64,000 bases of DNA from Carposina sasakii (GCA_014607495.2 CP053157.1:1178001-1242000); one strand, 5' to 3'. Numbered from the stretch's first letter, positions 47,903 through 60,500 are shown. Numbers and translations: made by a program. Notes: generated by a model not told the origin, from the sequence alone.

Positions 47903-48459
47903 TATGGATGTAGTAAAGTGCCCACAGTGCCCGTATTAGCGGACACTCTCGTTTTACCAAAATCAACAAATCTTCTAAAAGCGATCCCTTCTGGCCAGAA
48001 ATTATCGTCCAAAAACAAACAGATATCCTGCTTCGGTACATACACCTTGTAGGCATTATAATCTTTGGTAGTCCTCATCTTCATCTGTTCCAGTGTAACG
48101 GTAATGCCTACTTTATTCATTATATAACTTGTTATGTCACACACAGACGTCTCCTTCGCCACATTATAAATATAAACTGGTACTTTGATGTCAGCTGCCT
48201 TGAAATTTGAGTCCGATTCTACTATGGCCTTGCCTCTATTGCACATAAATTTATTCTTTAACTTTTTCTTTTGTACTAGAATCCATTCTTTATCACGTAG
48301 TGTTGTTTTCCATTCACCATCTTTAACAACTTCGGAATAAACTTTCCTGTTTGTATCTTTAATTTGTTTACCATCCGGCACTACTGTGTGTCGCGGTGTA
48401 GATTTCTGTAGCTCGGTTGAGTGAGTCATCTCCGTAGTAATTGGTTCATTCACCAACAC
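47902..48459 (-). CDS. Retrotransposon ORF1, partial
   Basis: About 185 codons are open; the first ATG in the frame is at 48429, giving 175 residues. The frame begins right after an in-frame TAA, so the N-terminal part of ORF1 is missing. The C-terminal half (KVPVYIYNVAKETSVCDITS, VYVPKQDICLFLDDNFWPEG, AFRRFVDF) resembles the ORF1 C-terminal domain found in several insect CR1-like elements. ORF1 proteins bind element RNA; no zinc knuckle is visible in this part. It ends HP then TAA, sharing a base with the ORF2 ATG. Confidence 0.75.
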   Translation of the reverse strand: MLVNEPITTEMTHSTELQKSTPRHTVVPDGKQIKDTNRKVYSEVVKDGEWKTTLRDKEWILVQKKKLKNKFMCNRGKAIVESDSNFKAADIKVPVYIYNVAKETSVCDITSYIMNKVGITVTLEQMKMRTTKDYNAYKVYVPKQDICLFLDDNFWPEGIAFRRFVDFGKTRVSANTGTVGTLLHP

Positions 48460-48465
48460 ATATTA

Positions 48466-49055
48466 ACTATACCTAATAAGCTAAATATAAAAGTAAAACA
48501 TAGATTGCGTAACTTGGGGATGCTAGAACAATTCACTTCCATGGCTTGCTATCATTTAAATATTCTAATACTGTATAATATTCTTTCATGCAAAGTTTTT
48601 TCTTCACAATGTTTTTAAATTTACAGATAGGTAGCCCTTTGAGTGTATCTGGAAGCTTGTTGTAGAAAAGTATACATTGACCCATGAATGATTTACTGAC
48701 TGCGGAGACGGGACACATGAGCAACAAGTCTGTTCTTACCACTTGTATTTATTTTGTGCACATCAGACATTTTATTAAATTTATCTAAATTCTTATGAAC
48801 ATATAATAAATTTTTATAAATATAATTCGAAGCTAAAGTCATTATATTCAATTCTTAAAATTTCTCACGTAATGTGACCCTGGACCCTAAGTTTAGAATT
48901 GCACGGAAAGCTCTTTTTTGCAAGATACATATTGACTCCCAATCAGCTGCGCTTCCCCATAATAAAAAATATGTCATTATACTATGGAAAAAGCTAAAAT
49001 AAACAATTCTAGCAGTCTGAAATATTATTATTAGCTTGGCCATAGAGGAATAAGA
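48466..49055 (-). pseudogene. Decayed 3' fragment of a second non-LTR element
   Basis: Joined across breaks, the minus strand reads as the C-terminal end of a different reverse-transcriptase ORF: ARIVYFSFFHSIMTYFLLWG, LQKRAFRAILNLGSRV and REKF, then a stop, then ELNIMTLASNYIYKNLLYVH, and after a frame change KSFMGQCILFYNKLPDTLKG ending LNDSKPWK. At least one stop and one frameshift are present. The 5' end of the neighbouring element meets this 3' end head-on in the same orientation. Confidence 0.75.
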
Positions 49056-52000
49056 TTATGTTACGATCATTAGAAAATATTTTATGTTCTTCAATAATAT
49101 TAATTTCATAATAATATTATATAATTCTAGACCACCGGACATCTAAATGCTTGTTTATTTTCTTTTCAGTTTTTTTGATTAAGCAGTCGGGTTTTTGGAT
49201 TTTTAAAATTGTTTTTTTACTTTATACTTTTTTGTCATGAGTACCTTGCTACTAAAAGATACGCTCGGCAGCAAGAAGTTTTCGTCTTGCCGCTGTCTAA
49301 AAACTTATACCTATATGTGAGAATGGTTGTTACGCAACTTTCAATAGATATAGATCCTAAACGGTTAATCGAATCGAAAAATGTTGAGAGAAACCTAAAA
49401 ATGAATACCCCACTCGATATAGTTTGTCGACTTTAATTTTTTTCATTATCACAAAATTACGTCCAGTAACTGTAGTCGCCATATTGGATTTTCACTAACG
49501 TCATGTCTTTAGTGACACTCGCCGGACTAAGGGGAATCGATTGACATATGAATCATAAAAATCGGCCGAGGTGTTTGGTTTGTGTAGTGCTTCAAAGGAA
49601 CATACAAACATACATACATACATACATAGGCTGTTAAACACAATACCACTCCTTTGCGTCGCGTAGTCAGGTATAAATACAAATCCTGCGAGTAATAACA
49701 CTGTCGTATAACTCAACACACTGGTACTTGTTCAGTATTTCAGTATTTGCCCGGCTGTCACCCACACCCTGTATTATGTTATATTATTTTGATTAATAAC
49801 TATACATATAACTGAAAAGTTTCATCAGAATCCGGTCGGCAAGGCTAGTAGTAAGTGCCCGGGACGAACTCACTCGTCGACATTACATTTTTGATGTCGC
49901 ATTCGATACGACTCATAGCAAACATCAAAACATAAATTAATATTTTTAATAAGTAAATAAACTTTCACCTTCAAAATAATACATAGTATGTATTTTGTGT
50001 GATAGAAACTTCCCATAAATATGATAGCACGCTGTATTAGCTCATTTCATTTCAAACCAGGCTTGAGAATAAAAACTATAACAACTACTAATAATTGTTT
50101 GACTGCTGAACTTAATTATGTCAATAGTACATTATAAATAATAATAAAATATCAATACAATATTCACTATGGGTTATTCCTCTATGCTATGGGTGCGCCG
50201 GGCCTTACGCCCTACACCCTCCACTGACCCTCTGATAACTCGAAAACTGCGAAAACAAGCACTTGCACTACCTACAATCGCCACGGGTGTAGGGCCCGGT
50301 GGTGGTCGCACCCATAGTGAATGTTTGAACTTCCAAATTGTAACGCCTAATACAATTTCATTTATAATACAATATTCTCAAATTGTGTTATTTACTCATA
50401 TATACTTCAAGGTTATTATGTATGTTATAATGGCACGATAGTATATCTTTTATAATTATAATCCTATATTGACGTTATATGAAAATAATTCAATTAAATT
50501 TATTTTAACACTAGCACCCCCTCTGCAGCTTTACTTTTTGGAAACCATGCGCCACTAACTGGACTTTAAGCTCTGGCCAACCCGACTCGAGAACACGGCC
50601 GTATATAGGTATATTATGTAATTATCTTCTCATGACCCACTAAAACATACACCCAAAATAATCCTTCTTTAAGAAGTTATGTTAACTACCATGGACGAAA
50701 TTTGGCGGGTACCGGAAAGCACTGTATTGAAATATTCAAGAAAAAAGGATAGTAGAATAAATGGCACCTAAATATCGCAGACAGTTTACTTACATTTATG
50801 ATATATTGCTATGAAAACGCGAGTGCTGGATCATAATTTTGAAATTAATGGGATATCTGTGGATATACATTTTATGTTCCTGTTCCTGTAGTTGCGTACA
50901 TAATAGTATGTACCTAAACCTACTGCATGGGCACTGTGTAACTTGTATCTTAAGTTACGTGGACGCCCGCGACTTCGTCCGCGTGGAAATAATAGCTTAT
51001 ATACGTTTGTGTACCAAAGCAGCGCCACTATTGATTACTAAACAAGTCGAAAGGTATAACAGACAAATAATTGCAATAAATTAAAATGACTATAATTTGG
51101 ATTTAAACTATCCACTGTGTACTGCACATGGTTGGAATTTTATTATAATCGGTTAAGTGGTTTAGGAGTCCAATGAGGACAAACATTGTGACACGAGATT
51201 TATATATATATTTACTGTTGTCTTATTATATTTACGTAAATTTCTAGAATAACATTTTTTTTACTAGCAAATTTCTGTTGTGTATGTGATGTAACTATAC
51301 CTGTAATTGATTGTGCATTTAGATTAAGTTTTATTTTAAGTAGACAAATGTTTATTGATGTAACAATCGTTGGTATAATAAATAAATAAAATAAAATTAA
51401 AACTTAAAAGCTTCCTAATGTTATTGTTTTTGTATATTTTAAATAGGTTTAGTTATTACCATATTCATTATTAATTATTATCAATTGGATGATTAATTAT
51501 TAGGGTGTAAGTGGGCTTGACTAATACCTTAGGACCCAAAGTCAACCTCATCTGCCCGTGGTGCTGCCTGCTATTTAATGGACCAAGCTCTAACGCTAAA
51601 AGTTTATACCTACTTAATACAATAATCTGGCAACAAATCTAATGGGAAATGTAGATATTATTAATACCGGCTTAGAATGACTCGGTAACATTTTCAATTA
51701 AGTAAAAACTAACGCCATAACATTAGCACTATGAGTTTTAAATAAATGACGGAATACGGGCAGAAAGATGATGATGACTTTCGATTTGAACAAAATGTGC
51801 TATGATATGATGGGCGCTCGATATGTCTGTGTACTCGTAGTAGGTAAAATAAATAGAATTAGGTAAGTGTTTGTGATGTTATTTGGTAAAGTGTACTACT
51901 TTTATGTCATTCATGTAGGTACAATTATATCAATGAGTAATTAACATACCAGGAATTTATAGTAGTAATTTAATTACAATGTTGCAATGCTCGTATCGCG

Positions 52001-53400
52001 AAGTGACCCTTTTATCACGTTTTAAAAAATTAATGAACTAAACAACGACTGTTTGCGTGTGATGAGTGCCTGCTCTTTAAGTATATTTAATAGAAGTAAA
52101 CGAGTATGTAGTCCCTGGTCAAAAACCCTAGTTAAATACGGGCCAGTGCCGCTATATTTACTAAACTATATGATTTTTTTTTGTTATGCTGAGGCATAAC
52201 AAAAATATTACTATTGGCACCAAAATTCGTCACCTTCCTGCCCTTATCCTATTATTTATGGTGTCGGCGCAATATGGTTTCTATCGAAACTCATTAAGGA
52301 TTTGGGGTTTGTTTTACGGCCGGCTGCCTGCCTGACCATGCCAACCCTATTCAGGTAAAACTGAGCAAGAATTTTAATACATAGGTACAAGGCATAGGTA
52401 TATTAAAATCGGTACGTACCTAGGTACATGAAATAAATTCAAAAGCCTGAGTTTGGTATCTAAGCTGCGCCTTGCGACTGAAAAGTCGACCGGCTTACGT
52501 CTTAACCATTGCTCCATTGGGCTATCTGCCACCTAGTAGGTAAATTTGCTATTTTAAAACAAACCAAATTTTTCAAGACTTGTTTGACCACAATGCAGGT
52601 AGGTACAACTTCCTCAATGAGCTAAGTACTGGTTTAATAAAATCTGGTATATTCTGGATATGTTCTGTCTAGTTTGGCCTGTCGGTGGTCATTGTTCAAA
52701 AGGTTATCAAAATCAGGAATGTCGGTCACACGAGGAACCAGGGGCTTTCAGTCGGGGCGGGGGCACCTTTGTATAATGTAGTAGGTAAGCTTTGTCTGTC
52801 AATAATTCCATTCATTATACGAAGCGCACATGGCATTATACCGATTGGCAAAGAAATATAATAAAGCACCTAAGTACTTATTTATGAAATCATTGTGTAG
52901 TTACATTTCAAAATTAAATTAAACTCCCCTACAGTCGGTCACCAACCCGCCTGCCCAGCGTGGTGACTATGGGCAAATACGCCCCATGGCAGTCTTGTGG
53001 CGTGCCCTGGGGGAGGCCTACGTCCAGCAGTGGACTGCAATAGCCTGATGATGATGATGATGATGACCCCTACAGTAGGGAGGCGAGAATAAATAAAATG
53101 TGTACCTATTCATACGTAACTAACAAATAAAACAAATTACACTAGGTACTCTATTATTAAAGTTACATATATACGATAGTATGTTATACCTAGAAGACTT
53201 CCTATGCAGTGCATATGTACATTTGCAGGGCGCTTGTTATTAAAGTATCTAAAATAGTCCGTTTTTTTATTTTATTTGTTACTATATTTATTATTATACA
53301 AATTAATACTAAATAACCTACGAACTAAACTTATTTGCAATAATAACTAAACCTACGAAAAAAAAAACAAAAAAACTAGAGCTACAAAATAAAATAAAAT
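49056..53400. other. Gene-free intergenic DNA with repeat fragments
   Basis: No gene is recognised. It includes an end fragment of element family E (49735-49773), a repeat at 50169-50330 with GGGTGCGCCGGGCC and GGGCCCGGTGGTGG shared in reverse with 35980-36110, a Lepidoptera-type repeat with GACGCCCGCGACTTCGTCCG near 50961-50981, a tRNA-like SINE head relic on the minus strand at about 52465-52535, and a SINE copy at 52935-53067. Confidence 0.55.
52935..53067 (+). mobile_element. SINE-like 248-bp family, 5'-truncated copy
   Basis: It starts at CGGTCACCAACCCGCCTGCC and continues to GTCCAGCAGTGGACTGCAAT, ending in a TGATGATGATGATGATGA tail. The long clean tail marks the 3' end. Confidence 0.8.
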
Positions 53401-53958
53401 TTACAAATAGAAGACTCCTTGCAAGTCCTTCACCGCTGGCAATGTGCCCAAAAGGCTGGCAGCGTTGCCCTGCTGGATAGCGAGGCTTACTCGCTGTCCA
53501 AATATGAGCCAGCCCTCTGGTCATGAGATGCCTCGACCAACCTTTTCGAAATATCGTTAAAAAGGTTGTGGGCTCCTGGACCCCATGGCCCCATGGTTTC
53601 AACCCCAAACGGCTCAAATAGGTAGTCACCACTGAGGTTTGCGTATTTGCGTCGTTTGAGGTTTTCAGCTGCATTGGCCGCAGAGCTACTTTTGATTGTT
53701 GTGCCTGGGAGATGGGACGCTGCTAAGGTGTCAACGCAGGTTGCGTCCCACACCAGAGAGCGCCCCATCTTCCAAGGCACGAGGGTCATGCCGTCGGGTC
53801 TCTTGCCATCGTCGCGCACCAGGCCAACAGGTTCTAGTACTGATGGTGCCCCGGCGGTGGTAAGAGCCCGGCGGATGACGTCATTTAAATTGGCGTGGCG
53901 GGATATGCGGCCAGCGCTTCTCATACATGAGAGACCATGGTGGCCTTGTTGGTCGACG
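53401..53958 (-). pseudogene. Retroelement-borne C-terminal domain relic (frameshifted)
   Basis: The minus strand reads [20 protein letters not shown], then [54 protein letters not shown] and [13 protein letters not shown]. After LDSE the frame shifts by one base and continues [19 protein letters not shown] to a TAA at 53401. This block recurs at the end of invertebrate retroelement reverse-transcriptase proteins. Its PDG ... VWD ... E-x-K pattern is compatible with a PD-(D/E)XK-like nuclease fold, which is inference. The rest of the element is absent. Confidence 0.65.
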
Positions 53959-54465
53959 AAAAAAAAAATAGTCAGTTTAATATACCAAAATTTATTATTA
54001 TGTAGTAATTTCTTATTTTAATTATTATTTAATAATAATAATATGCGGAACCACCTATCATATTCAAAGTGTAGCATGTATCCGAATTATTCCTGTAGAC
54101 ATTGACAGTTACTTGATAGATGTGTTATCATATTAGTTGTTTTACGGTTATTTGTATCGGTCTCTTTTACTCTCATACGTTATTTCATCTATACATCCTT
54201 GTTTGGCATAACTTCATTCATTTATAAATTTCCTCCGTTTACTGTCACTTGCTCTATCAAACCAACCACCTAACAACCTATCAGCTGTGTTGTCCGTCCG
54301 GCCTGAGGTCCGGCCTTTATCAAATCAAAACAAAAATATTTAACTACATAATATGTAACGAAGTTGAAGAAGATTTTACCATTTGATATATTTTTGTCCA
54401 GTTTACCAGTTATATTGTAGTTATTCCGTATTTGTGGTATGAAGCTTTAATTGGAATAATTTACA
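53959..54465. other. Upstream region of SLC26-like gene
   Basis: AT-rich sequence with GGCCTGAGGTCCGGCC at about 54301-54316, an interrupted palindrome. The 5' UTR and promoter of the transporter gene should lie here, but no TATA box or initiator is clear. Confidence 0.4.
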
Positions 54466-54502
54466 ATGGATGTGGAGGATGATCCCAGGACTCCTCTCTT
54501 AG
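54466..54502 (+). CDS. SLC26-like coding exon 1 (start)
   Basis: ATG in context TTTACAATGG, 12 codons (MDVEDDPRTPLL) plus one base, then a GTAAGT donor. The leftover G joins GA of the next exon to give Gly. A short acidic N terminus ending in a dileucine is typical of these transporters. It was chosen because the donor is strong and the phase fits. Confidence 0.75.
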
Positions 54503-57500
54503 GTAAGTTATACTAATAGTTACTTTCTTTTATTATAATTTAGAAAAGAAATTATATAACCAGGTATGTATGTAAAATATTACTTAGAATATCCTCTCGT
54601 TAGTACCTACATCACTTGTAAGTAAAGTTCAAAGTGAAGTGATCAAAATTTTCAGCTTGAGTTGTGAATTTTATATTATATTTTCTAGTTTTAAATAGTG
54701 CAAATAAATTACTAAATAAAGAGTAGAATTAAATCATCTTCAAATGGCTAAAAGATTTACTAACATGTATAAAATCATACCATACTCATATTAATTTTAC
54801 CTAAATTCATCAACTGCGAACTGCTTGTAGTTGGATACCTAAATAAGAATATTTTTATGAGCAAATAATTTCCTTGCTGTTTTAAAATTAAATGTTACTT
54901 ATGGAAGTACTGTAAGCTAACATTAGCTAGCTAGCTAGGTTCATCACTACCTTTTTGTGAATAGCTACAAAATATCTTTCACAAAGCACAAGATGATAAA
55001 CTTCATGTTCATCAATAGTTATGTTACTTTTTGGCTGGATTAAATAAATAATATGGAAAACTAATCCTATGATAATTATAGCATCACGGCCGATTGGTGT
55101 AGTTGGTGGTGGCCCTGCCTGCGAAAGCCATAGGTCCTGGGTCGAATCCTGGTGTGCAAAATTTACGCATGCATTTTTGAATAATTGCTCTCTTTTGTAA
55201 TTAGCGTGAGTCTATAGCTGTGCATTTAGGACTTCTCATTTGTCGCTGAGTATAAAAAATATCTGCAGTATTAATTATTATAATATATGTATGTATATAT
55301 ACATACACAACGGCTGATTATAATTACAATATATACAGCAAATTCAAATACATGCATCAATATTACGCATGACTATCTTTTCCGTACTACAAAATATGAT
55401 TATCTTTCTAGGGTTAAGGATAATATGAAGACTGCAATGATAGCTATATTGTGAGTATCACCACTCTATTTATGTGACCATAATATAAAATAAATAATTA
55501 CTTTAGTGACTAAACAATTACTGTGTGTGTTAAAGATAGTGGTTGTATGCTGTTGTTAGATAAAATGCCAGTACTGAGGGTGTCTGTTTTAATTTATATT
55601 TTAAAATAGATTCACTTATGAACCAAAGTTGTTAGCTAAATGATTTGTCAAGAGAATACAAGAAGAAAATACACTTTGGAATATTGTACTTCCTACAGAC
55701 GACTGTGATCCTGAATGGGGGTAGCCAGAATCTCAGGACCATGAATGATATCCCATAGCCATGTTTTGCATACTCTATTATCTTCTTCAGCCTATTGCAG
55801 TCCACTGCTGGACGTAGGCCTCCCCCAGGGCACGGCACAAGGCTACTGCCACAGGGGGGTTTTGCCCATAGTCACCACGCTGGGCAGGCGGGTTGGTGAC
55901 CGCAGTGTGATTTTCAGACTATGCTGTCAGTACGGGAAGCGCTGCTGCCCACCTCCCGGAAACCCTTAATCGCCTCGTACGATACCCTCGGGCAGGCAGG
56001 GGTGGTACAAACTACTCTGCCGGCACCACGCGGCTACTCTATTATACCTACATTTAATTTTAAACCTTACTAGATCTGTGTCTGAGTGGACGGGCCCAGA
56101 GAAGTTTTAATTAAAGTTTAGTTTAGTTTTAGTTCATGAAAGTGAGCTGTCACTCTACACGGATTATATAGGTGTCCCGGTTTTACAATTGAAATACATA
56201 ATACTGATTTCAGAGTTCATGGTCATGTAGTAAGCAAAGCTGCTTAGGGGCTACTAGTTTGTCATAAACTTTAAGAGGTAGGTAGTGCAATGACCTCTAG
56301 GGAAATTGTAAAAACAACAGATATCTGAATCTTGTCGGATAAGCTGATGCTTATAATCATAAAGATAGATCTAACAAACATTACTCTTCTAAGATTAATC
56401 TTTAGTCACAACGTGATAAAAAAATTATTCATACGTTCATACATTATAGGTATTTTAGTTAGGATGTGGGCGAATTTTACACTTTTCACTAGTAAACAAA
56501 TTAGTAAGATGTGAGCCTACCGCCTCTTTTATACTAGCAATGCTATAATTCAGCCACTGTTAACAAATCCATTAGGATTGTTTAAGACATTTCAAGTGGT
56601 AGTGTACCTACAACGGCTACAACAAATAAAATTTGACAAGCGACAGTAAAGTTTACACCATTTATTGAACCATTTCCTTCAATAGGAAGCCTTTCTTAAG
56701 CGTGCTCGTTATATGACGTTTATAAAGTCTAAGTGCTATCGGTGGAGATGTTTCTTCAAATTTGCGAATTTCTGTTTCGGTTTTAATATCTGAGTTATTT
56801 TCGATCGCCCTATATCTTCGATGTGGATTTCTTTCTAACCCAGTTTCACCATTATGTGCATGTTTTTTAGCATTCGCTTCGGAAATAAACGTCGGTTTTT
56901 ATGCATGTGCAGGAGTCGAATTACAATTATTTATCCTACTTTAATACCGGTTTCTAGATAAAGCTGTGGACACGATGGTTAGACTATGCCAATAGGTTTT
57001 CTATTTATTTATCTAGTCCATATTACTATTATCACAGGTTATTTATATTAAAATTTTTTTTACACACTACACACTCATTAACCTAGTCCCACATTAAGAT
57101 CCCTAAGGTCTTGTGTCATGGGTACTAAGCAACGGTATATAAATACATAGATAAGTATAGAAACATCCAGACTCGGAAACAAACATCGATATTCATCATA
57201 TCAATGTTTGCACCTACCGGGATTCGAACCCAGGACCTATGGCGTCGTAGGCAGGGTCACTGCCTACTACCAGACCAATCGGCCGTCAAATTATATGACG
57301 ATACACTATGTATCGCGAAATCCATATTCACACGTCTGTGTTCGTAAAAAAGTGTAGTTCTGGCTACCCGAGGTGCAGGATAACGAAAGAAATTCCGCAG
57401 CCACTTTTGGCATAGTGGGGCCAGAGCAAGGCAAATGATTAATGACAAGTATGCTAGCTCATCTCCTGAGAGCAAGCCCCTGTGTTTTTTAGTCGATTCT

Positions 57501-60500
57501 TCTTCGAAAGAGATGCAGTGAAGACCGCATCAGCACAGGACTAACTTTAACAATATTTTCTTCATATTTATTTATCTAATTAAAATGGCCGCGTGGTGCC
57601 GGCAGAGTAGAATTCGTACCACCCCATGTCTCCGCGTGGGTATCGTACGAGGGTTTCCGGGAGGTGGGCAGCAGCGCCTGCCGTGTTGACAACATAGTCC
57701 AAAATACAAACTGCGGTCACCAACCCGCCTACCCAGCGTGGTGACTATGAGCAAATACCCCTCATGGCAGTCTTGTGGCGTGCTCTGGGGGAGGCCTACA
57801 TCCAGCAGTGGACTGCAATAGGCTGATGATGATGAGTATTAAACTTACCTATCTGCCTATAAAGTTATCTGCGCGCCAAATCTAGTATTTACGAGTGTCA
57901 CTTATGGCGATTATAAAAAGGGCTTAATTATTAAAATAAGTACATACTTAATTATTTACTTAAACAAAGATTTTTAAGTAGATAATCTTAGTAAATTACT
58001 ACAGCCGAGCAACTTAGGTTGGCTCGTGGATATTTGTGGAACTAATTAATAATTTATGCATTAGTCTTTGAATTAGATATATACACTAGCGCTTGTGTCA
58101 GTAGTCTTAGGTTAGGACGACTAAATTCTTATTATTATCTCGCCGTCTACTCACTCAGGTAAATATTAACTTTGATAATACTATTTGTTTATTTAGATTT
58201 GCACATACTAGTGCACGCGATGGCTTTGCTTACACGTATCGGCCTATTGCAATCCATTACTGGACGTAGGCCTCCCCTGCAAGGCTACTGCCATAGGAGG
58301 GTTTGTGCCCATAGTTCACCACGCTGGGCAGGCGGGTTGGTGACGCAGTATAATTTTCGGACTATGTTGTCAACATGGGAGATGCTGCTGCCCACCTCCT
58401 GGCAACCCTTAATCGCCTCTTATCTATGGGGTGGTGCTAATGTACTCTGCCGACACCACGCGGCATCACGGATCCTCTTATTTAATTTATATGCTGTTTT
58501 CCTTGTTGACTGAAAATCAATGAGACCTCTTTAGACACAAGAAGAGCATCATCCATGCGATCTTTTCGAAAGTGTTTTTTAAAACTGGTTTCTATAACGG
58601 AGCCTTACGGAGTTTATAAATAAAATTTAAACTACGTAAATTACTGAAGCACAGTGTACCTAATTATCTCTTGCCTTCATTTTTTATCTATCTAGTACGT
58701 TTGAAAAATACGTCGTTAGTGAACTCATTTATACCTAATAACGTGAAACAATGTTCATAAGAAGCTAACGAAAAAAAATTTAAATAGGTACCTAGTTAAT
58801 TAAAAATAATAAAAATGAATAAATGCTAAAAAGCAATCTCTTCCAATGAAGTTACAGTAGAATAACTATGAAATCATATCAGGATGGTATCCATTGTGGG
58901 AGGGAGATATCGCTCTATAGGTACCTACTGCTTCTAGTGGTGTCAGGTAAGAGAGAAGAATATCCGCATGCTTTGAACTAAAAACTAATATTAAGGTACA
59001 CACCTAAGCCATATACATAGCTCATGTAAGCATTCTTATAGGCCGACCACTGTAATTTGGTTTGATTACAGACAATTTATAGGTATATAGGTAGATACAA
59101 TTCGTTGTGATTTCATTGATACATAATAAAATGCTAAATAACTGAATGATTGATGATTGAGGCTAAAATACGCGGAAAATGTCGTGGACGTCCTCTCTAG
59201 TATAATGTATAAGCATGGTCTACGTACAAACATACAAGAATATATTTTTTTTCTATACATCCAGATAAATAGATTAGTTTTAAATGGTACAGTGTGAGCG
59301 TGGCTTTGGATAATCACTCTTACATCACTTGTGCGGAGACACGCGATCCATACAGTCTTTGGCGTGTTTAAAAATAGTTTTTAGTGCATTTCTAGTTTTT
59401 TAAATGTAGTTTTTAATGACCGCCGGTATTTTTTGAATAATCATGAGTGGTATTATTGGTATGTCTGAGTTTTGATTATTAATTAAGTTATAATGATTTT
59501 ATCCGTTTGGAATATAGGAACATCACTAGACTATTATAAAACAAAGTCGCTTCCCGATGTCTGTCTGTTCATGTGATTAGATCTTTTAAACTACGCAACG
59601 GATCAATTAATAGGTACTCCTGCTTGAATGTTTGCAAGAGATCATACTTTTAAGTTCTAACGGCCAATTTTAATTCTAGAGATCATAAAGAATCTCGGAT
59701 TTTTTCTATTCCAAATTAGATTTTTTTATGAAATAATGGAAAAATAAAAAATATGCACTTCTCGAGATCTGTTATTGAAATCGGCTGTAAAAGTAGTCTA
59801 AAAGTAGTATAGTTAGTCTTCTGTAGCCTATTACAGTCCACTGCTGGACGTAGGCCTCCCCAGGGCAAGCCACAAGGCTACTGCCACAGGGGGTTTTGCC
59901 CATAGTCACCATGCTGGGCAGGCGGGTTGGTGACCACAGTGTGATTTTCGGACTATGTTGTCAGTACGGGAGGCGCTGCTGCCCACCTCCCGGAAACCCT
60001 TAATCGCCTCGTACGATACCCACGGGCAGGCAGGGGTGGTACAAACTCTACTCTGCCGGCACCACGCGGCGAGTTTAGTTAGTCATATATGAGAAAAGCC
60101 GACGCCCTCCCATCGCTCAGATCGTGACGTCAACATGTGACAAACCCGCAAGCAAGTAATTTTCTCTCTCTTCCAGGACACACTAACCAGGCTCCCAGCA
60201 GTTGCCTGCACCGAACCGCATCCAAGTTCTGCGGCGTCGAGTCATGGAAGAGACGCCTACCGATTACAATCTGGCTGCCAAAGTACAATCCAGACACTCT
60301 CCTTAGAGATGCTATTGCCGGTAAATATGTTAACCTCCTTGATTTTATGTGTTGCTGGTACAGGTGGTCTGCTTCCCAAAGGCAGTTGGTTTCTTCACAT
60401 TCTCGACAGGGTGTAAAAAGACAACATTGTTTTTTTAATACCTCGTATTCTTTGTAACGTTACAATCATTTTTTTCTATGGAACCAACCCTGGGAAACGA

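Larger units (their letters stand above)
44904..48465 (-). mobile_element. Non-LTR retrotransposon, 5'-truncated, intact ORF2
   Basis: On the minus strand the element runs from a partial ORF1 (from about 48459) through an overlapping ORF2 (47902-45101) and a 3' UTR of about 200 bases. It ends in an AATAAA at 44937-44932 followed at once by about four units of (TTTGAA), the tail repeat at 44904-44929. ORF1 is shorter than usual and an in-frame TAA lies just upstream, so the 5' part is missing. No target-site duplication was recognised. The domain order (ORF1, APE endonuclease, RT) fits the CR1/Jockey-like part of the LINE tree; the exact clade is not certain. Confidence 0.88.
54503..60176 (+). 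other. SLC26-like intron 1, SINE-rich
   Basis: 5.7 kb with at least six transposon copies: SINE head (55087-55170), 248-bp family (55787-56034, 57587-57833, 58239-58464, 59821-60070), a full tRNA-SINE (57060-57288) and two dispersed family C copies (55680-55770, 57340-57550). No other gene is visible. Confidence 0.7.

Noticed and set aside
52465..52535. tRNA-like sequence on the minus strand (GATAGCCCAATGGAGCAATG)
   Set aside because: The cloverleaf cannot be completed and the B-box is lost; it is a SINE head relic at most.
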